Origin: PNOJ01 sp016706845
GTDB taxonomy: Bacteria > Krumholzibacteriota > Krumholzibacteriia > LZORAL124-64-63
Direction: 5' to 3'
DNA: 64,000 bases
Assembly (NCBI GenBank): GCA_016706845.1
Contig: JADJIV010000002.1
Location: 124,001-188,000, forward strand
Notes under the pieces: model-generated
What the model was told of the DNA's origin: nothing
The model's input: only the letters and a program-made list of their open reading frames with translations
The model's database searches: none
Shown here: piece by piece, positions 42,326 through 51,022 of the stretch
How positions within the stretch are numbered: the stretch's first letter is position 1
Layout of the letters: every line of letters starts with the position of its first letter
Made by a program: the position numbers and the translations under genes

Positions 42326-43209
42326 CGGGTCTCCTCCTCGCGGCGCAGCAGGGGGAAGCCCATGGCCTCCCGCTTCTCCAGGTAGGCCTGCGCGACGCGG
42401 CGCGACAGCACGCGCACGCGCTTGATGTAGCCGGTCCGCTCGGTGACGGAGATGGCGCCGCGCGCCTCCAGCAGGTTGAAGAGGTGGCTGCACTTGATCA
42501 CCGCGTCGTAGGCCGGGTAGACCAGGCCCGCCTCGACCAGGCGCAGCGCCTCGGCCTCGCGGTCGTCGAAGTGCCGGCGGTACATCTCGACGTCGGCGTG
42601 CTCGAAGTTGAAGGCGGAGAACTCCTGCTCGAACTGCCCCTGGACGTCGCCCCAGGTCAGGCCCCCGCCCCACAGCAGATCCTTCACGTGGCCGACGCCC
42701 TGGACGTACATCGCCAGGCGCAGCAGCCCGTAGGTCAGCTCGACCGAGACGGGGTTCAGGCGCAGCCCGCCCACCTGCTGGAAGTAGGTGAACTGCGAGA
42801 TCTCCATGCCGTCGATCCAGACCTCCCAGCCCAGGCCGCTGGCGCCGAGGGTGGGCGACTCCCAGTCGTCCTCCACGAAGCGGATGTCGTGCTCGCGCGG
42901 CTCGATGCCGATCGCCCGCAGCGATTCCAGGTACAGGCCCTGCGAGTCCGCGGGGTTCGGCTTCAGGATGACCTGGTACTGCAGGAACTGCTGCACGCGG
43001 TTCGGATTCTCCAGGTAGCGGCCGTCCTTGGGGCGGCGGCTGGGTTCGACGTAGGCCACCTTCCAGGGCTCCGGCCCGAGGCAGCGCAGGAAGGTGGCCG
43101 GGTTGAAGGTGCCGGCGCCCACCTCGGAGTTGTAGGGCTGGATGATGACGCAGCCCTGGTCCATCCAGAACCTCTGGAGCCCGGCGATCATCTCCTGGTA
43201 GCTCAGCAT
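42322..43209 (-). CDS. glyQ: Glycyl-tRNA synthetase alpha subunit
   Basis: Catalytic alpha chain of the bacterial class II GlyRS. The 295-residue protein is normal length and intact: MLSYQEMIAGLQRFWMDQGC, QPYNSEVGAGTFNPATFLR, AYVEPSRRPKDGRYLENPNR, FVEDDWESPTLGASGLGWEV and DGMEISQFTYFQQVGG are textbook family blocks. It overlaps the end of recO by seven bases and the start of glyS by four. Confidence 0.97.
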   Translation of the reverse strand: MLSYQEMIAGLQRFWMDQGCVIIQPYNSEVGAGTFNPATFLRCLGPEPWKVAYVEPSRRPKDGRYLENPNRVQQFLQYQVILKPNPADSQGLYLESLRAIGIEPREHDIRFVEDDWESPTLGASGLGWEVWIDGMEISQFTYFQQVGGLRLNPVSVELTYGLLRLAMYVQGVGHVKDLLWGGGLTWGDVQGQFEQEFSAFNFEHADVEMYRRHFDDREAEALRLVEAGLVYPAYDAVIKCSHLFNLLEARGAISVTERTGYIKRVRVLSRRVAQAYLEKREAMGFPLLRREEETR

Positions 43210-43817
43210 GGCTCGTCGTCCTTTGCGGCCGCGGCCGCGGCGTCGGCGCTCCGCGCCGCGCGCAGCAGCTCCAGGCCCGCGGGCAGGCGGTACTCCGGCA
43301 GGTGATAGGTCAGGAAGCGGTGCAGCAGGATCCCCGTTTCGCGGGAGGTCCGCCGCGAGGGACCGCTCCGGCGCCGCGCCGCCCAGCGACCGCAGGGCCG
43401 CCAGCGTCTCGGGCGCGAGCGGTCGTTCGGCCGCGTCGGCGCACGCCTCGCAGACGGCGCCGCCGGCGGCCGGACTGAAACGGCAGCCCGGCGCCTCCAG
43501 GCCGCCGCCGCAGGCGGCGCAGGCCGACAACTCGGGCGCGATCCCCTGCAGTTCCAGCAGCGCGGTCTCGAAGGCGTAAAAAAGCGGGGCCTCGTCCCCC
43601 GCCGGCGCCGATGATAGCATCTCCAGATAGCTGCGGCAAAGCCCGAATAGACCAGGGGCTGCAGACGCGACAGGCCCTGGCGCGCCCCTTTGGCGATGAC
43701 CCGCACGTAGCCCCGCGCTTCGGTCAGCAGCGAGGCGACCACGCTGGTCTCGCCGCTGGGCCAGGCCCGCAGCACCACGGCCCGGGAGTGGACGACGGGT
43801 TGCGGCAGGACCGGCAC
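43203..43817 (-). CDS. recO: DNA repair protein RecO (two frameshifts, internally short)
   Basis: Loads RecA in the RecFOR pathway. The N-terminal OB-fold start is seen (VLRAWPSGETSVVASLL, GYVRVIAKGARQG). Later come LFYAFETALLELQGIAPEL, the zinc-site pairs CAAC and CEAC, and a C-terminal helix (LLHRFLTYHLPEYRL). Shifts near 43650 (missing G) and 43340 (extra base) compensate. Even corrected, the protein is only about 204 residues. The second half of the OB fold and the first helices between LQPLVYS and SYLEML seem absent, roughly 40-60 residues. GTG 43817 is the most likely start. Confidence 0.75.
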   Translation of the reverse strand: MPVLPQPVVHSRAVVLRAWPSGETSVVASLLTEARGYVRVIAKGARQGLSRLQPLVYSGFAAAIWRCYHRRRRGTRPRFFTPSRPRCWNCRGSRPSCRPAPPAAAAWRRRAAVSVRPPAAPSARRAPTRPNDRSRPRRWRPCGRWAARRRSGPSRRTSRETGILLHRFLTYHLPEYRLPAGLELLRAARSADAAAAAAKDDEPC

Positions 43818-43828
43818 GTCGCCCCCCG

Positions 43829-45244
43829 TCAGCGGATGAGCAGGGAAGCCATGCCCAGGTAGATCATCACGGCGATGAAGTCGTTCGACATGGTGATGAA
43901 CGGGCCGGTGGCGATGGCCGGGTCGGCGCCGGCCCGGTAGAGCAGCAGCGGGATGGTCGTGCCGATCATCGCCGCGCTGAGGATCACGGTCATCATGGCG
44001 ATGGTCAGCACGACCGCCACTTCCATGTCCCCGAGCAGCAGGCGCGCGGCGACCATCACGCAGGCCGAGATCAGGGTGCCCGTCAGCAGGGCGGTGCCCA
44101 GCTCGCGCATGAGGTAGCGGCCGATGCGGTAGATGCTGACCTCGCCGGTGGCCAGGCCGCGCACCACCACCGAGGAGGTCTGGATGCCGGTGTTGCCGCC
44201 CATGGCCATGATCGCCGGCAGGAAGAAGGTCAGCGCCACGGTGGTGGTGATGGTCGCCTGGTGGTGCTTCATGATCTGCATCGTCGCCATCTCGCCGGCC
44301 AGGGCGCCGAGCAGCCAGGGCAGGCGGGCGCGCGCGACGCGCACGGGCGAGGTCTCGCCCAGCTCCTCGCTGGTGCCGGCGAGCAGGGCGTAGTCCTCGG
44401 TCGCCTCCTCCTCCAGGACGTCGATCACGTCGTCGGCCTGGATCACGCCCACCAGCCGGCCCGCGGCGTCGACGACCGGCAGGGTGACCAGGTCGTGCGT
44501 CTGCACGTAGAGGGCCACGTCCTCCTGGTCGAGGTCCACCGAGACGCGCAGCGGGTCGCGCTCCATGATCGTGTCGACCGGGGTCGACCAGGGCTGCAGC
44601 AGCATCGTCACCAGCGGGATGCGGCCGGCGGGGCAGCCGTCGCCGTCGACCACGAAGACGAAGTGCAGCCCCTCGCGGTCGTCCGCCTCGACGGCGCGCA
44701 CGGCGTCGACCGCCTGCATGATCGTGGCGTCCTGCGGCACCGCGATGAACTCCTTGGCCATCAGGCCGCCGGCGGTGTCCGGCTCGTAGCGGAGCAGCTC
44801 GGCGACGTCCTGGCGCTCGGCCGGCTCCATCGCCGCGAGGATCTCGCGGGCCTGGTCGTCCTCCAGCTCGCCGACGAAGTCCGCCGCCTCGTCCGAGGGC
44901 ATCTCCTCGATGAGGTCGGCGATGGCCTCGATGTCCAGCAGCTGCAGCAGGGCCGAGACGCTGTACTGGTCGATCTCGGCCAGCACGTCGGCCACGAGGT
45001 CGGGCGGCAGCAGCTGCAGCACGCGCGCGGTGTCGTCGACGCCGAGGTAGCGCAGGCTCTCGGAAAGGTCGCCGGGCGACAGCGCGGCGGCCGTGCGCCG
45101 CAGTTCCTCGCGCTCGTCGTCGCGCAGCAGCCGCTCGAACAGCTCGGCGTACTGGTGCCACTGCTCCTCGAGCTTGCTGGCGTCGAGCAGGGTCTCCTCG
45201 CCCTCGGCCGCTTCCGCGCCGGGTCCGGGCGTCAGGTCGCTCAT
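43829..45244 (-). CDS. mgtE: Magnesium transporter MgtE
   Basis: Mg2+-gated Mg2+ channel. The 471 residues show the N-terminal helical domain with MPSDEAADFVGEL, a CBS pair (about 145-270: GLMAKEFIAVPQDATI, DLVTLPVVDAAGRLVGVI) and a five-helix pore domain with ARLPWLLGALAGEM, GGNTGIQTSSVVVRGLA (about 351) and ATGPFITMSNDFIAV. It is complete, with no frameshift. The ATG overlaps the stop of the DUF502 gene as ATGA. Confidence 0.96.
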   Translation of the reverse strand: MSDLTPGPGAEAAEGEETLLDASKLEEQWHQYAELFERLLRDDEREELRRTAAALSPGDLSESLRYLGVDDTARVLQLLPPDLVADVLAEIDQYSVSALLQLLDIEAIADLIEEMPSDEAADFVGELEDDQAREILAAMEPAERQDVAELLRYEPDTAGGLMAKEFIAVPQDATIMQAVDAVRAVEADDREGLHFVFVVDGDGCPAGRIPLVTMLLQPWSTPVDTIMERDPLRVSVDLDQEDVALYVQTHDLVTLPVVDAAGRLVGVIQADDVIDVLEEEATEDYALLAGTSEELGETSPVRVARARLPWLLGALAGEMATMQIMKHHQATITTTVALTFFLPAIMAMGGNTGIQTSSVVVRGLATGEVSIYRIGRYLMRELGTALLTGTLISACVMVAARLLLGDMEVAVVLTIAMMTVILSAAMIGTTIPLLLYRAGADPAIATGPFITMSNDFIAVMIYLGMASLLIR

Positions 45245-45903
45245 GGGGCTGCACCTCCTTCCCCGCGTGGTCCCGCGGCGGCGACGACCGCCAGGATCTC
45301 GTCGACCGTGCGGCCGCGCCCCGTTTCGAGCACGGCGCCGCCCGAGATGATCAGGCGGATCCCCTCCTCGACCGTCAGCGGCAGCTGGATCGTCTGCTCG
45401 CGGGGGATCAGCAGCAGGAACCCCGACGTCGGGTTGGGGGTGGTCGGCAGGAAGACGTGCAGCAGCGGGCGCCCCGGCTCGTCCTGGGTGACGAACCCCA
45501 GCGAGTAGAGGCCGCGGCGGGGGTACTCGAAGGCGACCACCTGCTGGAACGCCTGGCGGTTGTCGGCGAGCAGCACCTCGGAGACCTGCTTGACGGCCCC
45601 GAACACGCTCTTGATGACCGGGATGCGGGCGACCAGGCGGTCGACCGCGCCGAACATCGCCACCCCGATGAGGGTCCGCATGACCAGGCCGATCAGCACC
45701 ACGACGATCAGGCTGCCGATCACGCCCATCAGCGTGATCAAAAAAGGCGGCAGGTGATCGCGCAGGTAGGGGAACCGCTCGAGGCCGGGCCGCAGCGCGC
45801 GGTCGACCAGCAGGTAGACCCGCCACAGGATGGCGCCGGTGATCGCCGCGGGCGCGATCGTCAGCAGACCGGTCAGGAAGTACTGCTTCAGACGCGAATT
45901 CAT
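45241..45903 (-). CDS. DUF502 family inner-membrane protein
   Basis: A 220-residue protein with two N-terminal membrane helices (YFLTGLLTIAPAAITGAIL and FLITLMGVIGSLIVVVLIGL, given as separate segments) and the DUF502 signature blocks IPVIKSVFGAVKQVSE, GLYSLGFVTQDE, HVFLPTTPNPTSGFLLLIP and IISGGAV. The role of this family is not established. It is linked by ATGA overlaps to the CNNM-type transporter upstream and mgtE downstream, which hints at a role with metal transport, but that is context only. Confidence 0.9.
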   Translation of the reverse strand: MNSRLKQYFLTGLLTIAPAAITGAILWRVYLLVDRALRPGLERFPYLRDHLPPFLITLMGVIGSLIVVVLIGLVMRTLIGVAMFGAVDRLVARIPVIKSVFGAVKQVSEVLLADNRQAFQQVVAFEYPRRGLYSLGFVTQDEPGRPLLHVFLPTTPNPTSGFLLLIPREQTIQLPLTVEEGIRLIISGGAVLETGRGRTVDEILAVVAAAGPRGEGGAAP

Positions 45904-47207
45904 TCCGGCGCCTCTTGCGGCTGGCGGCCCGGCAGCGGCGCGGACGCCGCAAGGCGGACCTGCATGATGCGGCGGTCCTCGACGCGCTCGACCTCGATGT
46001 CGAGGCCGGCGATGGCCACGCGGTCGCCCTGCTCGGGCACCCGGCCCGCGGCCTCGTAGATCAGTCCCGCCAGCGTCTCGCTGCCTTCGCCCAGGGGCAA
46101 CTCGATCCCGAGCACGTCCTGCAGGTCCTCCAGGTTGATCTTGGGATCGACGCGCAGCGAGCGGTCGTCGAGCCACGTGAAGAGCGACTCCTGCTCGTCG
46201 AACTCGTCCTCGATCTCGCCGACGATCTCCTCGAGGACGTCCTCGAGCGTGACGAGCCCGGCGGTGCCGCCGTACTCGTCGATGACCACCGCCATGTGGA
46301 TGCGCTGGGAGCGGAACTCGGCCAGGACCTCGTCGAGCCGCTTGCTCTCGGGGATGAAATAGGCCGGGCGCGCCAGGCCGCCGACCTTGCGATCGCCGTC
46401 GCGCAGGCCCTCGCCGTCCACCAGCGACAGCAGGTCCTTGGCGTAGAGCAGACCCACGACGCGGTCGATGCCGCCCTCGTAGAGGGGGATGCGCGAGTGG
46501 CGGCACTCCTCCACGGCGCGCACGGCCTCGCGGACCGGGCAGCCGGCGTCCAGGGCGACCATGTCGATGCGCGGGATCATGATCTCCCGCACCGCCGTCT
46601 CCCGGAAGTCGAAGATGCTCTGGATCATCTCGCGCTCGTCGTTTTCTAGGCTGACCCCCTCCTGCCGGTCGTCGATCAGGCTGCGGATCTCGCCGGCGCT
46701 CAGCAGGGTGCCCGCGTCGGCGCCGGGCAGCGTGTCCTCGGGGCGGGTTCCCATACCCATCAGCAGCGAGGTCCACGGGCGCAGCAGCCAGACCGCCGGG
46801 GCCATGGCGCGCACCTGCAGCCGCGCGGCCGCCACGCCGGCGCCCCGGGCCGACCACCTGGCCAGGGCGGCGCCCAGCGACCAGAAGACGGCCACGGCCA
46901 GCGCGACCGCCACATAGAAGCGGGCGCCGGACAGGCCGGGCCACGCCGCGGCCGCCCAGCGGCCGGCCGCCAGGCAGCCGACGGCCGTCGCCGCGAGATG
47001 CAGCGTGCCCGCGGTGGCGGCCAGGCGCTGGGGCACTTCCAGGCTGCGGCGCAGATCCCGCCCCAGCGACTCCGCATCCAGCAGCCCGTTGCGGTAGAGA
47101 CCGACCACGCGCGAGTAGGCGGCGAGCAGCCCCACCATCAGCATGGCGAACAGGTAGGCGGCCGCGAAGATCAGCAGCGCCGTCAGCCCGTTTTCACCGG
47201 AGCCCAT
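45900..47207 (-). CDS. CNNM/CorC-HlyC family transporter-associated protein
   Basis: The 435 residues have a DUF21-type membrane region (1-165), a CBS pair (about 195-325) with REIMIPRIDMVAL and MAVVIDEYGGTAGLVTLEDV, and a CorC_HlyC C-terminal domain (about 345-430). The family is implicated in Mg2+/Co2+ efflux and corresponds to ybeX/corC near ybeY and ybeZ in many genomes. ATG 47207 follows AAGGAGGAGG and overlaps ybeY by 14 bases. Confidence 0.92.
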   Translation of the reverse strand: MGSGENGLTALLIFAAAYLFAMLMVGLLAAYSRVVGLYRNGLLDAESLGRDLRRSLEVPQRLAATAGTLHLAATAVGCLAAGRWAAAAWPGLSGARFYVAVALAVAVFWSLGAALARWSARGAGVAAARLQVRAMAPAVWLLRPWTSLLMGMGTRPEDTLPGADAGTLLSAGEIRSLIDDRQEGVSLENDEREMIQSIFDFRETAVREIMIPRIDMVALDAGCPVREAVRAVEECRHSRIPLYEGGIDRVVGLLYAKDLLSLVDGEGLRDGDRKVGGLARPAYFIPESKRLDEVLAEFRSQRIHMAVVIDEYGGTAGLVTLEDVLEEIVGEIEDEFDEQESLFTWLDDRSLRVDPKINLEDLQDVLGIELPLGEGSETLAGLIYEAAGRVPEQGDRVAIAGLDIEVERVEDRRIMQVRLAASAPLPGRQPQEAPE

Positions 47208-47745
47208 CGTCCTCCTCCTTGCCCGCCAGCGGATGCGGCCAGCCGCGCCGGGCGAGCAGTTCCGCCTCCCGGGCGCGCATGGCCGCCGCCTCGCGGGGCG
47301 ACTCGTGATCCCAGCCCAGCAGGTGCAGGGCGCCGTGCACCGTCAGCAACGCGAACTCCGCCGCGACGTCCCAGCCGTGCTGCTCGCAGCGCCGGCGCAC
47401 GAATTCCGGAGCGATCACGATCGCTCCCGCGTCGCCCGCCTCCGCCTGTGCTTCGCTGTCGGCGCCGTCCCACCACAGGTCGCAAGCGGCGTGATCGTCG
47501 CCCGCGCGCACGGCGGGGCGGCCTTCGCCGCCGGCGACCAGGTTCCCGAACGACAGCACGTCGGTGGGTTCCGGCTTGCCGCGGTAGAGCCCGTTCAGGC
47601 GGGCCATCTCCGCGTCGTCGACCCAGACCTGCTCGGCGGTCCAGCCGTCCGGGCCCACCGGCTCGGCCAGGGCCGCCAGCTCGCGCCGCGCTCCGGCGTC
47701 GGGCGCCGCGTCGCCGGCGGATCTCATCACCGTCAGCAGCCTCAT
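47194..47745 (-). CDS. ybeY: Endoribonuclease YbeY (rRNA maturation factor)
   Basis: Metal-dependent endoribonuclease for 16S rRNA 3'-end maturation and 70S quality control. The 183-residue protein has the zinc triad in HGALHLLGWDHE and the substrate block TDVLSFGN. It follows pgpH with an ATGA overlap and leads into the CNNM gene, completing the usual phoH-ybeY-corC neighbourhood. Confidence 0.95.
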   Translation of the reverse strand: MRLLTVMRSAGDAAPDAGARRELAALAEPVGPDGWTAEQVWVDDAEMARLNGLYRGKPEPTDVLSFGNLVAGGEGRPAVRAGDDHAACDLWWDGADSEAQAEAGDAGAIVIAPEFVRRRCEQHGWDVAAEFALLTVHGALHLLGWDHESPREAAAMRAREAELLARRGWPHPLAGKEEDDGLR

Positions 47746-50004
47746 GTCCAGTCCCTGCCCGGGAACGCCTCGGCGTGCTCGCGCTGGCCCGGGTACGGGA
47801 TGCGGGCGTGGTGGATCCCCGCCAGCAGCGGCACGAAGGCCTCGCGCACCGCCGTGATGTCCTTGAGCGTCAGGCCGCAGTGGTCGAGCTCGCCGCAGAG
47901 CATGCGCTCGTCGGCGACCTGCTTGACCACCTCGCGGATGCGGCCCGGCGTGGGTTTCGCGAGCGAGCGCGTGGCGGCCTCGACGGCGTCGGCGAGCATC
48001 AGGATCGCCGTCTCGCGGCTCTGCGGCTTCGGACCGGGATAGCGGAAGTCGTCGACCTTGACCGTCTCGTTGCCCTCGTTCTGCAGGGCCTTGTGGTAGA
48101 AGAACTTCATCACGTGCGTGCCGTGGTGCTCGGGGATGAAGGCGATCACGGCTTCCGGCAGCCGCCACTGCCGGGCCAGGGCGATGCCGTCCTTCACGTG
48201 GGCGGCGACCACCAGGGCGCTCAGTCGCGGGCTCAGTTCGTCGTGCTTGTTCGGACCGCCCCCCTGGTTCTCGACGAAGTACTCGGGCTTGTTCAGCTTC
48301 CCGATGTCGTGGAACAGCGCGCCGACGCGCGTCAGCAGGGAGTTCGCCCCCACCGCACGGGCCGCGTTCTCGGCCAGCTGGCCGACGACCTGGCTGTGGT
48401 GGAACGTGCCCTGGGACTCCAGCGCCATCCGCTTCAGCAGGGGATGGTTGAGATCCGAGAGGTCGATCAGCGTCAGGTCGCTGCACACGCCGACCCGCGG
48501 TTCGACGATCGGCAGCAGGAACAGGCCGAGCGCCACCGACGCCACGGGCGAGAGGGCGGCCACCAGCGCCTCGTGCAGCAGGCCCACGGCCCGCGCCCCG
48601 CCGGCGGCGCGATCCAGTCCCACGAGCGCCACGCCCGCCGCGGCCAGGATCGCGATCGCCTGGTAGAACTGGCTGCGCTGGCGGATGCGCCGCATGAAAG
48701 TCACCGCCAGCAGTCCCATGACCAGCCACGCCACCGCCGCGGTCGCCCCGGCGGCCGCGTGGAAGGAGAGCAGACCGGCCGCCAGCAGCGTCATCGCGTA
48801 ACCGACGCGGTCGCGGAACAGCACCGTGGCCAGCATGCCGAGCAGCGTGACCGGCACCGCGTACGGCCCCAGCCCGGGGCGCGCGAGGCACGCCGCGCCG
48901 GCGATCAGCACCACCCCCAGCAGCAGGGCCGCGACGACGAGCCGCCGCGGCTCGCGCAACAGCGACGGGAAGTGCAGCGAGGCGATCCAGCCGAACAGCA
49001 GCAACAGGCCCAGGACCAGCGTCGACCTCGCGACCTGCCGCCAGATCCGCGAGCCGCCGCCCGGCGCGCCCTGGGCGAGGAGGTGTGCGTGGAGCGCGTC
49101 GAGGTCGAGCGCGTCCTGAGCGGTCAGCCGCACGCCCTTCTCGACCACGCGTTCGCCCGCGAGGAACGGCGCGCTCGACCGGCACGGCCTCGCGGGCGGC
49201 GAGCCGGCGCGCCCGCGTGTCCTCGTCGCTGTAGACGAGGTTGGGCAGCACCAGCGGGCGCAGCAGCAGCCCCCCCCAGGCGGCCGGCTCGGGGGCGAGT
49301 CCCGCCGCCGACAGGGCCTGCTGCAACCTGGCCGCCACGTCGTCCTGCTCGGTCAGCGTCGCTGCGTCGACGACCGTTTCGCCTGCGGCGGCGACGATGC
49401 GGACCTGCCGGTAGGTTCCCGGCGGCAGGATGTCCACGACGCCGTCGTCCAGGACGCTGCGCAGCGCGTTCTCCGCCCCGGCGAAGAAACCGGCCGGGTC
49501 GGGCAGGGCCAGGGCCCGCGCCGCGTCCTGCGCCGAGAGTTCGGGGAAGAGCAGCCCCACCAGGTCCGCGCGCTGTTCCAGGGAGATCTCCGTCTGCCCG
49601 GCCCGCCGCACGATCGCGTCGCGCCAGGAGGCGAGCCGGTCGAGCGCGTCGCGGCGCGGGTTGCCGAGCCGGCGCAGAACCGGCGGCTCGGCCCTCATGG
49701 CCTGCATCTGGCGCATCTCGATGTCCTGGGCGAGAACCGGCGCGTTGAAGGGCACCGGCGCCAGGATGTCGCGGTCGGCGATCTCGCCCGCGTCCGGGAA
49801 GTCGAGGTCGACGCGCGGCACCACGGGCATCAGCTGGGCGTGCAGCAGCACCAGCGCCGCGGCGGTCGCTGCGGACCAGGCCCACCGGCGCCAGCCGGAA
49901 ACGGGCGTGCGCTGCAGCAGCCGGCGGCTGCCCACCGCGAGACGCGACGAGCGGCGCCCCTCGCGGGGCCCCCTCATCCAGCCGATGCCCGGCCACCGGT
50001 TCAC
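47742..50004 (-). CDS. 7TM-HD family membrane protein, PgpH/YqfF-like (c-di-AMP phosphodiesterase family; frameshifted)
   Basis: About 753 residues after correction. A first membrane helix near residue 45 and an extracytoplasmic domain come first. Seven hydrophobic spans follow (about 305-490), then an HD domain with TFHHSQVVGQLAENAA, GALFHDIGKLNKP (about 563) and FIPEHHGTHVMKFFY. PgpH members hydrolyse cyclic di-AMP. One extra base near 49172-49178 breaks the frame; corrected, it reads VEAPFLAGERVVEKGVRLT. GTG 50004 has a GGGGAGG site. Lies between phoH and ybeY, its usual place. Confidence 0.88.
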
Positions 50005-50023
50005 GCCGCCTCCCCTGGAGTCG

Positions 50024-51022
50024 TCACTTCCGGGCCCCGCCGCGTTCCTCCGCCTCGCGGAACGCCTCCACGATGCGCCGCACCAGCGGGTGGCGCACCA
50101 CGTCCCGCTGCGTCAGTTCGACGAAGGCGATGCCTTCGGTGCCGGCCAGGATGTCGCGGACGCGCACCAGGCCGGAGTCCTTGCCCTGCGCCAGGTCGAT
50201 CTGCGTGATGTCGCCCGTGATGACGGCCTTCGACTGGTGGCCCAGCCTGGTCAGGAACATCTTCATCTGGCCGAGCGTGGTGTTCTGGGCCTCGTCCAGG
50301 ATGACGAAGGCCTGGTTCAGGGTGCGGCCGCGCATGTAGGCCAGCGGCGCGGCCTCGATGACCCCGCTGCTCATGTAGCGCTGGATGCGTCCGGGGCCCA
50401 CCGTGTCCCCCAGCGCGTCGTGGAGCGGCCGCAGGTAGGGATCGATCTTCTCCTGCAGGTCGCCGGGCAGGAAGCCCAGCTGCTCGCCGGCCTCGACCGC
50501 CGGCCGCACCAGGATGATGCGCTCGACCAGCCCGCGCTTGAGGTAGTCCATCGCCATGACCACGGCCAGGTAGGTCTTGCCGGTGCCGGCCGGCCCGATG
50601 GCGAAGACCACGTCGTGGGCGCGGATGGCCTCGACGTAGCCCTGCTGGCCCGCGGTCTTGACGCGGATGGCGCGGCGGTTCCCGGCCACCAGCAGCGTCT
50701 CGCCCACCGCCTCGGGTTCGCTCTCCTGCGGCCGCAGCTGCTGTTCGAGCACGTAGTGGACGCTCACGGTGTCGAGGGCCTTCTCCCGCTCCAGCAGTTC
50801 GACCAGCCGGCAGACCACGCGCGCCATCGCCTCGGTCTCGGCGGGTTCGCCGCGCAGGACCAGGGCGTCACCGCGCACCGAGATGCTGCCGCCGTAGTGC
50901 TCCTCCAGGACGCGCAGGTTGGCGTCGTGCCAGCCCAGCAGGGCGAACTGGTCGACGCCCGCGAGGTCGATCGCCGCCTCGCCGGGCGACGCCGTGCTCA
51001 GCCTGTCGATGGCGCCGCTCAT
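50024..51022 (-). CDS. phoH: PhoH-family ATPase
   Basis: The 332-residue cytosolic ATPase has a KH-like N-terminal region (VLEEHYGGSISVRGDAL), then the PhoH core: Walker A AIGPAGTGKTYLAV (about residue 142), RPAVEAGEQLGFLPGDLQEK, RGRTLNQAFVILDEAQNTT and KAVITGDITQIDLA. It corresponds to ybeZ and is thought to work with YbeY in RNA processing. It overlaps aspS as ATGA; a 19-base gap then leads to pgpH. Confidence 0.95.
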   Translation of the reverse strand: MSGAIDRLSTASPGEAAIDLAGVDQFALLGWHDANLRVLEEHYGGSISVRGDALVLRGEPAETEAMARVVCRLVELLEREKALDTVSVHYVLEQQLRPQESEPEAVGETLLVAGNRRAIRVKTAGQQGYVEAIRAHDVVFAIGPAGTGKTYLAVVMAMDYLKRGLVERIILVRPAVEAGEQLGFLPGDLQEKIDPYLRPLHDALGDTVGPGRIQRYMSSGVIEAAPLAYMRGRTLNQAFVILDEAQNTTLGQMKMFLTRLGHQSKAVITGDITQIDLAQGKDSGLVRVRDILAGTEGIAFVELTQRDVVRHPLVRRIVEAFREAEERGGARK

